From positions 1-49,448 of the forward strand of contig CAKRSU010000013.1 in the NCBI GenBank assembly GCA_934401755.1: DNA of 49,448 nucleotides, given 5' to 3'. The DNA is from an uncultured Oxalobacter sp. GTDB lineage: Bacteria; Pseudomonadota; Gammaproteobacteria; Burkholderiales; Burkholderiaceae_D. The notes below the pieces were generated by a model, which saw only the letters and a program-made list of their open reading frames with translations, was not told where the DNA came from and ran no database searches. Position numbers and translations under genes: made by a program. Each line of letters opens with the position of its first letter. Position 1 is the stretch's first letter. This document shows, in pieces, positions 38,750 through 49,448 of this stretch.

Positions 38750-41533
38750 TTACATCGTGGCTAATTTCGCTAATTGGTCTTTTAATTTTTCCAATGTTGT
38801 TGTGTAGTCATGTAATCGATTTCGTTCTTGGGCAACCACCTTTTCTGGAGCTTTTGCTACGAAATTTTCATTTGAAAGTTTTGCCTGAATTTTTTGAATT
38901 TCGTGTTCAATTCTCGCTTCTTCTTTCGTCAATCGCGCTGTTTCTGCAGCCACATCAATTTCAACTTTAAGCATGAGCTTTAATGAGTCAACAATTGATA
39001 CAGGGGCTGGAGATTGCGGTAGCGTTGGCATGATATCAACTTGTGAAAGTTTACCCAGCGCTTTCAAATGAGGAATGAAAGTCGGAATATTGCCTTCTGT
39101 TGGAGATTCAATAAATAGCGGGACACGTTTTGCCGGAGAAATTTGCATTTCACCTCGTAAATTACGAGTGCTATCAACGAGTGCTTTGCATTGCGCCATC
39201 CATTGATTGGCTTCTTGATCAATTAAGGAAGTTTCTGCTTCAGGATAAGGCTGAAGCATAATGGTTTTTCCTGTTTTGTGAGCCATTGGCGCGACGATTT
39301 GCCAAAGCTCTTCGGTAATATAAGGGATGATTGGATGTGCTAAGCGCAGAATCTTTTCCAAGATACTAATTAAGGTGTGTCGTGTTGCACGTTTTTGAGC
39401 ATCATTGCCGTTTTGTAGTTGCACTTTAGCCATTTCGACATACCAGTCACAGTATTCATCCCAAATATAGCGGTAAATGGCATTGGCAATATTATCAAAA
39501 CGGTAATCGGCATAACCTTTTTCCGTTTCAGCGGAAGCGCGTTGAAATTCTGATTGAATCCAGCGATCAGCCAGTGAAAATTCCATGTCATGATTGTCAC
39601 CATAACCACAATCTTCACCTTGCGTATTCATGAGAACAAAACGGGTCGCATTCCATAATTTATTGCAGAAATTGCGATAACCTTCACAGCGGTTCATGTC
39701 AAAGTTAATGTTGCGACCTAAAGAGGCATAACTTGCCATCGTAAAGCGCAGGGCGTCTGCCCCAAAAGCAGGAATTCCTTTTGCGAATTCTTTGCGAGTT
39801 GCTTTTGCAATGGATTCGGCTTTTTTCGGATTCATTAAATTTTGAGTCCGGCTTTTAACAAGAGAGTCAACGTCAATGCCATCAATTAAATCAATGGGAT
39901 TTAAGGTATTCCCTTTTGATTTAGACATTTTTTGACCTTGTGCATCGCGTACAAGACCATGAACATAGACGACTTTAAATGGAATCTTTCCGGTGAAGTG
40001 CAAGGTCATGATGATCATGCGAGCGACCCAGAAGAAGATGATATCAAAACCTGTGACTAAAACAGAAGAAGGTAAAAAGAGGCGAGACTCAACCGTATTG
40101 TCAGGCCAGCCCAGTGTGGAAAAAGGTACCATTGCGGAAGAGAACCAGGTGTCTAAAACATCTGAATCACGGCGCAGTGTCTTACCGTTTGCTTTTGCTT
40201 TCGCTTCTTCTTCAGAATGAGCAACGTAAATATTGCCTTCGTCATCATACCAAGCGGGAATTTGATGACCCCACCACAATTGACGCGAGATACACCAGTC
40301 CTGAATATTATTGAGCCATTGATTGTACGTATTGGTCCAATTTTCAGGCATAAATTTGATTTCACCATTGGCCACTTTTTCTAATGCGACTTCAGTTAGC
40401 GATTTGCCTGGGAAATAAGTGCCTTCAGGCGCAGGTTTGCTCATTGCAACAAACCATTGATCTGTTAGCATTGGTTCAATAATAACGCCAGTGCGATCGC
40501 CACGTGGAACCATCAATTTATGAGGTTCAATTCGGACAAGATATCCTTGTGCTTCAAGGTCTGCAACAATTTGTTTACGTGCTGCAAAACGATCTAATCC
40601 TTGGTAAGCTTTAGGACCATTTTCATTGATTTTTGCATCAAGGGTGAAAATGTTGATGGGTTCAAAGTGATGGCGCATCCCAACCGCATAGTCATTAAAA
40701 TCATGTGCTGGGGTGATTTTGACGCAACCTGTTCCAAATGCTTTGTCAACATATTCATCGGCAATAACGGGAATTTGTCGACCCGTTAAAGGAAGAATTA
40801 GCATTTTACCGACAAGATCGGTATAACGTTCATCATCTGGGTTAACGGCTACGGCAACGTCACCTAACATGGTTTCAGGACGAGTCGTTGCAACGGTTAA
40901 AGAGCCGGTTCCATCTGCAAAAGGATACTTGATGTGCCACATGGAACCGTTTTCTTCTTCTGAGACGACTTCAAGATCAGAAACGGCTGTTCCTAAAACA
41001 GGGTCCCAGTTGACTAAACGTTTTCCGCGATAGATTAATCCTTCTTCATATAATCGAACAAAAACGTCAGTGACGAGTTTGGAGCGTTTAGCATCCATTG
41101 TGAAGTATTCGCGATCCCAGTCTGGCGAGGTTCCCATTCTTCGCATTTGTCCGGTAATGGTAGATCCAGAATGTTCTTTCCATTCCCAAACTTTTTCTAA
41201 GAATTTTTCTCGACCTAAATCATGGCGAGAAATTTTTTGAGCATCCAGTTGACGTTCAACAACGATTTGGGTAGCAATACCGGCATGGTCTGTCCCTGGA
41301 ATCCAGGTGGTATTAAAACCTTTCATGCGATGGTAGCGAACCAGACCATCCATGATGGTTTGGTTAAAGGCGTGTCCCATATGCAAGGTGCCGGTAACGT
41401 TTGGTGGTGGTAATTGGATGGCAAACGAAGGTTTGCTTTCATCAAGGGTTGTTCGGAAATATCCGTTGTTTTCCCAGGCATCGCGCCAATGTTTTTCTAT
41501 TTCTAATGGTTCAAATGACTTGGCCAGTTCCAT
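38750..41533 (-). CDS. valS: Valyl-tRNA synthetase
   Basis: 927 residues; a class I aminoacyl-tRNA synthetase. The HIGH box appears as HMGH (51-54) in [14 protein letters not shown] and the KMSKS loop is at 535-539. The editing (CP1) domain holds [18 protein letters not shown] tRNA-binding anticodon domain and a C-terminal coiled coil (about 865-925, rich in Glu/Lys/Ala) complete the normal architecture. The ATG at 41533 gives the standard [16 protein letters not shown] start; its ribosome-binding site is weak. It is divergent from the thiamine operon. Confidence 0.96.
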   Translation of the reverse strand: MELAKSFEPLEIEKHWRDAWENNGYFRTTLDESKPSFAIQLPPPNVTGTLHMGHAFNQTIMDGLVRYHRMKGFNTTWIPGTDHAGIATQIVVERQLDAQKISRHDLGREKFLEKVWEWKEHSGSTITGQMRRMGTSPDWDREYFTMDAKRSKLVTDVFVRLYEEGLIYRGKRLVNWDPVLGTAVSDLEVVSEEENGSMWHIKYPFADGTGSLTVATTRPETMLGDVAVAVNPDDERYTDLVGKMLILPLTGRQIPVIADEYVDKAFGTGCVKITPAHDFNDYAVGMRHHFEPINIFTLDAKINENGPKAYQGLDRFAARKQIVADLEAQGYLVRIEPHKLMVPRGDRTGVIIEPMLTDQWFVAMSKPAPEGTYFPGKSLTEVALEKVANGEIKFMPENWTNTYNQWLNNIQDWCISRQLWWGHQIPAWYDDEGNIYVAHSEEEAKAKANGKTLRRDSDVLDTWFSSAMVPFSTLGWPDNTVESRLFLPSSVLVTGFDIIFFWVARMIIMTLHFTGKIPFKVVYVHGLVRDAQGQKMSKSKGNTLNPIDLIDGIDVDSLVKSRTQNLMNPKKAESIAKATRKEFAKGIPAFGADALRFTMASYASLGRNINFDMNRCEGYRNFCNKLWNATRFVLMNTQGEDCGYGDNHDMEFSLADRWIQSEFQRASAETEKGYADYRFDNIANAIYRYIWDEYCDWYVEMAKVQLQNGNDAQKRATRHTLISILEKILRLAHPIIPYITEELWQIVAPMAHKTGKTIMLQPYPEAETSLIDQEANQWMAQCKALVDSTRNLRGEMQISPAKRVPLFIESPTEGNIPTFIPHLKALGKLSQVDIMPTLPQSPAPVSIVDSLKLMLKVEIDVAAETARLTKEEARIEHEIQKIQAKLSNENFVAKAPEKVVAQERNRLHDYTTTLEKLKDQLAKLATM

Positions 41534-41625
41534 AATTCAAAGATAATTCTGATGTAAATCAATAAAGTTGATCAAAAAGTCTATTATAATGGTCAGTTAA
41601 TGGGACCGCATCTTTAAGATGTCGT

Positions 41626-41631
41626 TATAAT
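41626..41631 (+). promoter_or_regulatory. Possible -10 element of the thiamine operon
   Basis: TATAAT at 41626-41631 would start transcription near 41638, just ahead of the riboswitch. Another perfect TATAAT is at 41585-41590. Neither has a convincing -35 at 16-18 bp, so which one is used is open. Confidence 0.35.
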
Positions 41632-41660
41632 GTCCTCAATGCAATAAAATTATCAGAATG

Positions 41661-41738
41661 CTAGGGGTTCTGGCTAAAAACAGCCGGGCGAGATTACACC
41701 CTCTGAACCTGATCTGGGCAATGCCAGCGAAGGGAAGC
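41661..41738 (+). ncRNA. TPP riboswitch (THI element)
   Basis: The aptamer for thiamine pyrophosphate. The conserved 3' half is clear: ACCCTCTGAACCTGATCTGG (41698-41717) and ATGCCAGCGAAGGGAAG (41721-41737). The 5' half has a P3-type stem GGCT/AGCC and CGAGATTACACCC, where CTGAGA is usual, so this element is slightly divergent at that point. It lies 77 bases upstream of thiC and should shut the operon when TPP is plentiful. Confidence 0.93.
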
Positions 41739-41772
41739 GTCTGTATGGTGCAGTTAGGCCATGCCAAGCCGA

Positions 41773-43707
<1,935 letters not shown>

Positions 43708-43716
43708 GGGGTGAAT

Positions 43717-43917
43717 ATGGAAATTAGATTGAATGGAGAAAATCGTCAGGTGACAGACGGTATCTCTGTACAAGCGTTAATTGATGAATTAAATGTCCCA
43801 AGTCGTGCGATGGCCATTGCGGTTAATCGCCATGTGGTTACGAAAGCGCAATGGAAGCAGCATGCGCTTCAACCCGGAGATGTCGTAGAATTGGTACGTG
43901 CTATTGGTGGCGGATAA
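43717..43917 (+). CDS. thiS: Sulfur carrier protein ThiS
   Basis: 66 residues; a ubiquitin-fold carrier whose C-terminal Gly-Gly (AIGGG) is converted to a thiocarboxylate that donates sulfur to the thiazole ring made by ThiG. I start at the ATG at 43717, placed well after AAGGGG (43706-43711); the GTG at 43711 overlaps that site. It is nine bases after thiC and followed by thiG after a 69-base AT-rich gap. Confidence 0.93.
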   Translation: MEIRLNGENRQVTDGISVQALIDELNVPSRAMAIAVNRHVVTKAQWKQHALQPGDVVELVRAIGGG

Positions 43918-43986
43918 TGAATTGATTCAAAATTAATCAAAATCAAAACATTGATCAAACATCATCAATAAAGAGAAAGAATTGCC

Positions 43987-44778
43987 ATGAATAAAGAAAG
44001 TAATGGGTTAACGATTGCGGGAAAGACTTATCAGTCACGCTTGTTGGTTGGCAGTGGTAAATATAAGGATTTAGAAGAAACGCGTAAAGCGACAGAAGCC
44101 AGTGGCGCTGAAATTATTACCGTCGCGATCCGTCGAGTGAATATTGGGCAGGATCCTAACCAACCGAATTTGTTAGATGTTGTTCCGCCGACTAAATATA
44201 CGATTTTGCCAAATACGGCAGGTTGTTTTAATGCAGAAGATGCTGTTTATACCTTGCAGTTAGCCCGTGAACTGTTAAATGGTCATAAGTTAGTGAAGTT
44301 GGAAGTGTTGGGGGACCAAAAGACTCTCTTTCCAAATATGCCAGAAACATTAAAAGCTGCAAAATTGTTAGTTAAAGATGGCTTTGATGTGATGGTTTAT
44401 TGTAGCGACGATCCGATTCAAGCGAAGATGTTAGAAGATGTTGGGGTCGCTGCCATTATGCCGTTGGCATCATTAATTGGCTCTGGCATGGGGATTTTAA
44501 ATCCATGGAACTTGTCATTAATTATTGAACAATCTCAAGTACCTGTGATTGTTGATGCAGGGGTTGGAACCGCATCAGATGCAGCGATTGCGATGGAATT
44601 GGGTTGTGATGGTATTTTGATGAATAGTGCGATTGCATTAGCACAAGATCCTATTCGTATGGCAAAAGCCATGAAAGCGGCAGTTGAAGCAGGACGTGAT
44701 GCATTCTTAGCAGGACGTATTCCTCGTAAATTTGCGGCTTCTCCTTCTTCCCCAATGGCAGGACGCATTGTCTCATAA
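43987..44778 (+). CDS. thiG: Thiazole synthase ThiG
   Basis: 263 residues; a TIM-barrel enzyme that builds the thiazole phosphate from deoxyxylulose phosphate, dehydroglycine and ThiS thiocarboxylate. Typical motifs are [10 protein letters not shown] at the start, [12 protein letters not shown], the KLEVLGD segment carrying the Schiff-base lysine, [11 protein letters not shown] and [20 protein letters not shown] precedes the ATG. No thiO or thiH lies beside it. Two hairpins separate it from thiD. Confidence 0.95.
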   Translation: MNKESNGLTIAGKTYQSRLLVGSGKYKDLEETRKATEASGAEIITVAIRRVNIGQDPNQPNLLDVVPPTKYTILPNTAGCFNAEDAVYTLQLARELLNGHKLVKLEVLGDQKTLFPNMPETLKAAKLLVKDGFDVMVYCSDDPIQAKMLEDVGVAAIMPLASLIGSGMGILNPWNLSLIIEQSQVPVIVDAGVGTASDAAIAMELGCDGILMNSAIALAQDPIRMAKAMKAAVEAGRDAFLAGRIPRKFAASPSSPMAGRIVS

Positions 44779-44784
44779 GTAATT

Positions 44785-44813
44785 TGCCCTTTTGCTTAAA
44801 AAGAAAAAGGGCA
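44785..44813 (+). terminator. Hairpin after thiG, first of two
   Basis: TGCCCTTTT (44785-44793) pairs with AAAAGGGCA (44805-44813). The tail TCAATTTG is poor in T, so termination here is doubtful on its own. Confidence 0.45.
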
Positions 44814-44823
44814 TCAATTTGAC

Positions 44824-44859
44824 GTCATGGATACGATTTAAGTGTCCATGACCTTTTTT
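44824..44859 (+). terminator. Hairpin with T-run between thiG and thiD
   Basis: GTCATGGATAC (44824-44834) pairs with GTGTCCATGAC (44842-44852), with one wobble, followed by CTTTTTT. It has the form of a rho-independent terminator and ends ten bases before thiD, so thiD/thiE expression may be reduced or need its own promoter. Confidence 0.7.
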
Positions 44860-44869
44860 AGATGGTCCA

Positions 44870-45694
44870 ATGATGAAACAAGATGAGCGTACTTGCGTAT
44901 TAGTTTTTGCAGGGTTGGATCCGAGTGGCGGCGCTGGCATCTCCGCAGATATTGAAGCCGTTGGTGCCGTTGGATCCCATGCATTGCCGATTATTACCGC
45001 ATTAACTGTTCAAGATAATAATCGTGTCTATGCGGTTAATCCTGTTGATCCAGCAATTATTGCGCATCAAGCAAACGTTTTAATGGATCATATTCCGATT
45101 GCTGCGGTAAAGATCGGTATCGTTGGAAACCGTAGTAATGCGCTCGTTATTCGTGATGTGATTATTCAATTACGTCAAAGTCATCCTGAATTACCGGTGG
45201 TATTAGATACCGTATTAGGAAGTGGACATGGTTTTGCATTAACAGATGGTGTTCCGGAATATGCGTTGTCGCCATTACTGGGATTAGTAACACTTGTAAC
45301 GCCTAATTTACCGGAAGCAAAGCGACTTTATCCAAAATCTGATGCAATTCAAGCACAAGCGCTGTATTTGATGGATCAGGGGGCGGCGAATGTATTGATT
45401 AAAGGAGGGCACGGTGATGATACCAAAACCGTTGTCAATTATCGCTTTAATCAAGAAGGTGAAAAGAGTTGGCGTTGGTCTCGATTGCCTGGGGAATTTC
45501 ATGGGACAGGATGCACATTAGCTTCTGCGATCGCAGGTTTTTTAGCACAAGGCGTGGTGATGGATGAAGCGATTGAACGGGCACAACAGTGGTGTCAGCA
45601 AACATTAGTAAATGCGTATACGATTGCCAAGGGGCAGCAAATTCCAGCTCGACAGGTTGCTAAATGCATTGAATTAAAAAGGGAAAACGAATGA
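44870..45694 (+). CDS. thiD: Hydroxymethylpyrimidine / phosphomethylpyrimidine kinase
   Basis: 274 residues; a ribokinase-fold enzyme that phosphorylates HMP and HMP phosphate for coupling with the thiazole. Motifs are FAGLDPSGGAGISADIEA at the start, LDTVLGSGHG in the middle, VLIKGGH and the anion-hole GEFHGTGCTLASAIA near the C-terminus. Starts at one of two adjacent ATGs (44870 or 44873) with a weak ribosome-binding site. It overlaps thiE by four bases. Confidence 0.94.
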   Translation: MMKQDERTCVLVFAGLDPSGGAGISADIEAVGAVGSHALPIITALTVQDNNRVYAVNPVDPAIIAHQANVLMDHIPIAAVKIGIVGNRSNALVIRDVIIQLRQSHPELPVVLDTVLGSGHGFALTDGVPEYALSPLLGLVTLVTPNLPEAKRLYPKSDAIQAQALYLMDQGAANVLIKGGHGDDTKTVVNYRFNQEGEKSWRWSRLPGEFHGTGCTLASAIAGFLAQGVVMDEAIERAQQWCQQTLVNAYTIAKGQQIPARQVAKCIELKRENE

Positions 45695-46302
45695 AAGGTC
45701 TTTATATTGTAACGCCGGATTGGGATGATACGGATAAGCTCATTGATGTGACGGAAAAAGCATTAAAGGGTGGGGCAAGAATTGTCCAATATCGACATAA
45801 AACGGCAAAAGCTGAACAGCGCTTAGCACAAGCAACGGCATTACAAGCGGTTTGTCGTCGTTACGGTGGTATTTTTATTGTTAATGATTATGTTGATTTA
45901 GCGCTTAAAATTGATGCGGATGGCATTCATGTCGGAGGAACCGATGCCCCTGTTGCTAAAGTGCGTGCAGCCGTTGGTCCTAACAAAATTGTAGGAGCAT
46001 CTTGTTATGGCAGTTTAGCGCTGGCACGGATGGCAACAGATGCTGGTGCAAGTTATGTGGCATTTGGGGGCTTTTTCCCGTCTCGTGTCAAAAAGTATCC
46101 TGTAACAACAGCACCAACGATTGTTTCTGATTGGAAAAAAGAGATGCCATCGATGCCGGTTTGTGTGATTGGTGGAATGACGGCTGAAAATTCGAAACCA
46201 TTAGTTGATTTGGGTGCTGATATGGTCGCTGCTGTCAGTGGGGTTTATTTTCAAGAAGATCCAGAAGCTGCCGCTAAAACGTATGTCGCGCTTTTTAAAT
46301 GA
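45691..46302 (+). CDS. thiE: Thiamine-phosphate synthase
   Basis: 203 residues; a TIM-barrel enzyme that joins HMP pyrophosphate and thiazole phosphate. Visible are GARIVQYRHK (diphosphate binding), FIVNDYVDLAL, DGIHVGG, VGASCYGS, FGGFFPSRVKKYP in place of the common FGPIFPTxTK, and CVIGGMTAEN. The stretch AAVSGVYF replaces the more usual xxSAI. Coupled to thiD through ATGA. Last gene of the operon; a terminator follows. Confidence 0.92.
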   Translation: MKGLYIVTPDWDDTDKLIDVTEKALKGGARIVQYRHKTAKAEQRLAQATALQAVCRRYGGIFIVNDYVDLALKIDADGIHVGGTDAPVAKVRAAVGPNKIVGASCYGSLALARMATDAGASYVAFGGFFPSRVKKYPVTTAPTIVSDWKKEMPSMPVCVIGGMTAENSKPLVDLGADMVAAVSGVYFQEDPEAAAKTYVALFK

Positions 46303-46321
46303 TTTTTTTTGATTGATTATG

Positions 46322-46356
46322 AAAGCCGGTGCTTATTGAATGTACCGGCTTTTTTA
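46322..46356 (+). terminator. Rho-independent terminator after thiE
   Basis: AAGCCGGT (46323-46330) pairs with ACCGGCTT (46344-46351), followed by a run of T. The loop can extend the stem by a further G-C pair. Confidence 0.88.
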
Positions 46357-46547
46357 GTCACTATTTTTTCATTTGTTCGATAGATTGTTTGCTATTTTTA
46401 ATCTAAAAGCCATTTTTGATTGAAATAGTATCCTTAAAATGCTTAAAACCCCCTTTCAAACACCTCTGAGCGATCTTTTACCCAATTTTGGCAAAAAGGT
46501 ATCATTGTCTTAGTCATGTGTGATGATTACTTTGTTAAATAAAGTGA

Positions 46548-46871
46548 TTATTTAATCGGTACAACATGAACACGCACTTTTAAGCAGCTAATAGAACCAA
46601 TGGAGTTGCCTTCATACATGATGCCTTGAGGGATTTTTTTAGTAACAGGTAAATCAGGCATGAGGATGTAGCAGACAACATCATCAGAGGCATCATACAT
46701 TTTATAAATCCCCGCATTAGGAACGCCTGCGTCAAATTTTCCCATGTATTGCATTCTTGGAGCGGTTGTTTGAAGAGGTGTTTTGTTTTTGGCTTTTTTT
46801 TGCGCATGAGCAGGAAATGTTAAGGTAAGGCTAATGAGTAGGGTAGTCAGAAGAATTTTCCAGGTTTTCAT
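46548..46871 (-). CDS. Small exported protein of unknown function
   Basis: 107 residues with a clear Sec signal peptide (MKTWKILLTTLLISLTLTFP, cleavage after AHA at 21-23), leaving about 84 residues in the periplasm or outside. The mature part starts with a Lys-rich stretch (QKKAKNK) and has only two cysteines, Cys67 in DDVVCYIL and Cys96 in GSISCLKV, which could form a disulfide. The CY...ISC pattern recalls CreA-like and other small proteobacterial periplasmic proteins, but I cannot assign it. It lies directly downstream of the trimeric autotransporter on the same strand, behind a hairpin. Confidence 0.75.
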   Translation of the reverse strand: MKTWKILLTTLLISLTLTFPAHAQKKAKNKTPLQTTAPRMQYMGKFDAGVPNAGIYKMYDASDDVVCYILMPDLPVTKKIPQGIMYEGNSIGSISCLKVRVHVVPIK

Positions 46872-46944
46872 GATGGGTCCACTTTCTTTTCTTTATTTTT
46901 GGTTTGTTTTTATTTGTTCGTTTGTTGATTGATGGTTGGTTGAT

Positions 46945-46991
46945 GCAAAATGGGCTGGCAGTTTGCCAGCCCATTTGCTTTTTTATTTTTT
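46945..46991. terminator. Hairpin between the trimeric autotransporter and the small exported protein
   Basis: A perfect 13-bp stem, AAATGGGCTGGCA (46948-46960) with TGCCAGCCCATTT (46964-46976), has a GTT loop. The long T-run (GCTTTTTTATTTTTTTG) is on the plus strand, while the minus-strand tail is TTTTGC. It probably ends the autotransporter transcript on the minus strand. Confidence 0.7.
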
Positions 46992-47015
46992 TGTTTTGTT
47001 TTTTCCTTTTAAGGG

Positions 47016-49448
47016 TTACCAGGAGTAGGAAACACCTCCACCAAATGCGGCATGTCCACTTTCAGAGGAGCCGATTGCGGCTTTAACAACGATGCTATCG
47101 TTTATGCGTCCACTTGCCCCGATGGAGAGCGCTTGATAACCATTGTAGCTACCGACACCCGCCCCAATAGCGAAGGTTTTACCCGGTTCAACTTGTGGGA
47201 TATTGGCCATAGCGGTAACAGATGCAATACCACGGGATGCCAGTCTTTCAACGTCTTGTAATTGTCCGTAGTTAACCGCATCGTATTTGCTGGTACCGTT
47301 TGCAACACCAGTGACTTTGATTGGACCACCGGAGCTATTGGAGAATCGTGCGCCGCTAGAGCTCATGGTTAAGCTGTTACCAGCACCGGTTAATCCTGCG
47401 CTGTTAGCATTTGCCCACATGCCATTGCCGCCGGCTGTCATGATGGATGCATTGTTATCAGCTAAGATGACTCTTGAAGCAATCTGTTCATGTCCACTGG
47501 TTCCGCCACTTAGGATGGTTGTATCGGCACGGCTATCATTGATATCAAGTCCGGTTCCAGTGCTTGAAGCCAGTGCTGCTTTGGTACCAGAGAGGATCAT
47601 TTTGGCTTTGTTACCAGCTACTTCACCGGTCATAATGATACCGTTAGTCTGGCCCCGCCCATTCATAGCAATACCATTAGTTTGTCCTAATCCGTTGACA
47701 ATAACGCCATCATCCGCATCGCGGTTGTTGACGGTGATGTCGTTGTAACCATCTGTGCTATTTCCCGCTTTAATGGTGTTGTGATCGGCTGCTTCGATGG
47801 TGTTATATCCACCATTTCCCGTTGCAGCAATGGTGTTGTGACCATTATCAGATTTCACGCTCATATCGTTGCCGTTTTTACCATTTTGGATAGAGCTGGT
47901 AACGTTACCGGAACTATCTGTCCATTGCATGGAGTTGGTATGTCCTGCTCCTTTGGTTGTTATGACGTTATTGCCATCTTCTGCTGCAATGGTGTTATTA
48001 CCTGTCGTAGCTTTAATGTTGTTACCAGTTCCACCGATGATGTCGTTGGTTTTATCGGCATAGATGGTGTTGTCTTGGCCAGTCATCTGGTTACCTGTTT
48101 TGGTAGATCCATCAACAGCACTGGCATAGGTTCCGTTTTTGATAGTGTTGTTGTTTCCATCTGTTAGGGTATTTGCACTGCCATTTGCAACAGTTAAGGT
48201 ATTCCCGCTCGAATTGTTTTTAATCGAATTGATATTCGAACCCGTACCTGTTGTCATGGAATTGCCATTATTAGCATCGTTGGTAATGGTACTAGAACCA
48301 CTTTTCATTTGGTTTTTACCATTATTAGCAGTCATGATGTTGTCGCCATCTGTTGATATAAGGTCATTTCCTTGTTTTCCGCTAATGATGTTTTTCTTTT
48401 CTGCTGTAAGGTTGTTATTTCCTTCTTTTGCCGTAATATCATTATCTTTTGCGATAATGGTATTCTTAGTGGAATCAGCTTTACCAATTTGGTTTTTATC
48501 TCCATTTAAGGTGGTATTGCCAGTTACAGTTAATGTGCGATCTAGTGTTGTATCTCCCGTGACTTCTAGATTACCAGTTACTTTGGTTCCGTCATCTTTC
48601 TTGACGACAAGACTGTTACCACCTGATTTCAAAGTGACATCCCCTGCATTAGCATCTGCACTACCAATAGTAGTATTAGCACTTCCAGCCGTGTTAATGT
48701 TAGTGGTTCCTGTTATTGTATTTGATCCATTAGCTGCAGTGATGGTGTTTCCTGTGTCACTATTAGTAATGGTATTACCTGTTGTACCACTGGTCATGCT
48801 GTTGGTCTTGCCGTTGATCGCTGTACCAGTTGTTGTGGTTTCAATAGAGGAGGAAGTTCCAACTTTCGTGGTAACCTTATTTGCTCCAGTAATAGTAACA
48901 TTTTCGCCATTAATATCTGTTTTGCTAGATGCTGATCCAATTGTAGTTGAATTAGTTCCAGCTAAACTTACTTTTCCGCCACCAATAGTGGTATCTCCCG
49001 TACTTCCTGTGTTGATGTTAACAGTTGTATTACCAGGTGTTCCCGTTCCCACACTGCCGATATCTGCATTGCCTTTAGCAGTTAATTTATTGTCTACAGT
49101 TAAGTCCCCATGTAAGTTTGAATTACCATTAACTGTTAATTTTATACCTGTAACTTCACCGTTTTCATCAATCCCAGCATTATTAGCAGCATTCGTAAAG
49201 CTTTTACCTTTAATTTCGCCTGTAGCCGTTACTGTTCCATTGCCAATAGTAGTGGTATTACCTGCCCCATCACTTGATGTAATATCTCCAACAGAATCAA
49301 CACCATCAGCTCCAGCAGTTAATTTCTTACCAGATACTGTTCCATCTGTTGATGTGATATTGCCATTTGCTGTTACTGTTCCATTGCCAATAGTAGTGGT
49401 ATTACCTGCCCCATCACTTGATGTAATATCTCCAACAGAATCAACACC
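47016..49448 (-). CDS. Trimeric (type Vc, YadA-like) autotransporter, 3' part
   Basis: The frame is open from the right edge to the stop at 47016 (over 800 codons visible), so the start lies outside the window; the internal GTG at 49052 is not a real start. The C-terminal ~90 residues form a YadA anchor: a neck with YDAVNYGQLQDVERLASRGIAS cut short by the VEPGKTFAIGAGVGSYNGYQALSIG strands, ending GGGVSYSW. Such proteins trimerise, each chain giving four strands of a 12-strand barrel, and usually act as adhesins. The passenger is extremely rich in Asn, Thr and Gly, with degenerate NxI/NxM repeats of roughly 10 residues instead of a recognisable YadA head. A 144-bp repeat begins at the window edge. 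Confidence 0.9.
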   Translation of the reverse strand, partial: GVDSVGDITSSDGAGNTTTIGNGTVTANGNITSTDGTVSGKKLTAGADGVDSVGDITSSDGAGNTTTIGNGTVTATGEIKGKSFTNAANNAGIDENGEVTGIKLTVNGNSNLHGDLTVDNKLTAKGNADIGSVGTGTPGNTTVNINTGSTGDTTIGGGKVSLAGTNSTTIGSASSKTDINGENVTITGANKVTTKVGTSSSIETTTTGTAINGKTNSMTSGTTGNTITNSDTGNTITAANGSNTITGTTNINTAGSANTTIGSADANAGDVTLKSGGNSLVVKKDDGTKVTGNLEVTGDTTLDRTLTVTGNTTLNGDKNQIGKADSTKNTIIAKDNDITAKEGNNNLTAEKKNIISGKQGNDLISTDGDNIMTANNGKNQMKSGSSTITNDANNGNSMTTGTGSNINSIKNNSSGNTLTVANGSANTLTDGNNNTIKNGTYASAVDGSTKTGNQMTGQDNTIYADKTNDIIGGTGNNIKATTGNNTIAAEDGNNVITTKGAGHTNSMQWTDSSGNVTSSIQNGKNGNDMSVKSDNGHNTIAATGNGGYNTIEAADHNTIKAGNSTDGYNDITVNNRDADDGVIVNGLGQTNGIAMNGRGQTNGIIMTGEVAGNKAKMILSGTKAALASSTGTGLDINDSRADTTILSGGTSGHEQIASRVILADNNASIMTAGGNGMWANANSAGLTGAGNSLTMSSSGARFSNSSGGPIKVTGVANGTSKYDAVNYGQLQDVERLASRGIASVTAMANIPQVEPGKTFAIGAGVGSYNGYQALSIGASGRINDSIVVKAAIGSSESGHAAFGGGVSYSW
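49228..49448. repeat. 144-bp tandem repeat in the trimeric autotransporter passenger
   Basis: The 77 bases at 49228-49304 recur identically at 49372-49448, a spacing of 144 bp (48 codons, frame-preserving). The repeat encodes a GVDSVGDITSSDGAGN...TIGNGTVTA module. The second copy is cut by the window edge, so the copy number is unknown. Confidence 0.85.

Noticed and set aside
41568..41590. TTGATC and TATAAT as a promoter pair for the thiamine operon
   Set aside because: The spacer is only 11 bp, too short for sigma70.
47287..48167. Two long plus-strand frames (153 and 128 codons) opposite the trimeric autotransporter
   Set aside because: They are antisense shadows of a low-complexity repeat gene, with no ribosome-binding site and no recognisable domain.
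47016..49448. Repetitive sequence that could suggest a CRISPR array
   Set aside because: The repeats are in frame, protein coding and degenerate, with no constant repeat and unique spacers and no cas genes nearby.

Overview
This window looks like a chromosomal segment of a low-GC (roughly 40% by eye), host-associated betaproteobacterium, most likely Burkholderiales in the Alcaligenaceae/Sutterellaceae neighbourhood. This is inferred from gene content, not from a search. The pointers are a porin of the betaproteobacterial type at the left edge, the rsgA / M48 protease / orn block, the complete dcw cluster followed by lpxC, secA, argJ and a DUF815 ATPase, a class A RNase P RNA, and autotransporters with the extended signal peptide (ESPR) known from Beta- and Gammaproteobacteria.

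Layout. 1-82: 5' end of a porin that seems to have lost its signal peptide. 223-1256: azlCD branched-chain amino acid exporter. 1274-6373: housekeeping block (rsgA, M48 protease, orn, waaA, an EEP-family hydrolase). 6422-6750: rnpB. 6958-14322: a surface-protein island with two divergent classical autotransporters separated by about 0.9 kb of AT-rich DNA. 14919-33052: the dcw cluster, mraZ to ftsZ, then lpxC, starting from a promoter overlaid by MraZ-type repeats. 33053-38675: dciA-like gene (reverse), secA, argJ, DUF815 ATPase. 38750-41533: valS (reverse). 41661-46302: thiamine operon thiC-thiS-thiG-thiD-thiE behind a TPP riboswitch. 46548-49448: a small exported protein and the 3' part of a trimeric (YadA-type) autotransporter that runs off the right edge.

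How the genes work together. The dcw block supplies nearly the whole cytoplasmic route to lipid II (murE, murF, mraY, murD, murG, murC, ddl) with the divisome proteins FtsL, FtsI, FtsW, FtsQ, FtsA and FtsZ. Many genes overlap or abut, so it reads as one long transcription unit ending at a hairpin after ftsZ. The MurE DNPR motif indicates meso-diaminopimelate peptidoglycan. waaA and lpxC indicate lipid A/Kdo synthesis, and SecA serves the exported proteins.

The most notable signal is in the first autotransporter. An eight-G run puts its signal-peptide end and its passenger/barrel in different frames, and the frame downstream stays open for over 1,000 codons. This is the signature of a slipped-strand phase-variable surface protein in the OFF state. 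A second run, of nine G/C pairs, lies in its leader. Other points are five GTG repeats at exact 10-bp spacing over the mraZ promoter, a hairpin masking the thiC ribosome-binding site, two compensatory base changes in helix P4 of RNase P RNA, and a thiamine operon with no thiO, thiH or thiF. I saw no tRNA, complete insertion sequence, CRISPR array or phage, and no clearly new multi-gene system.
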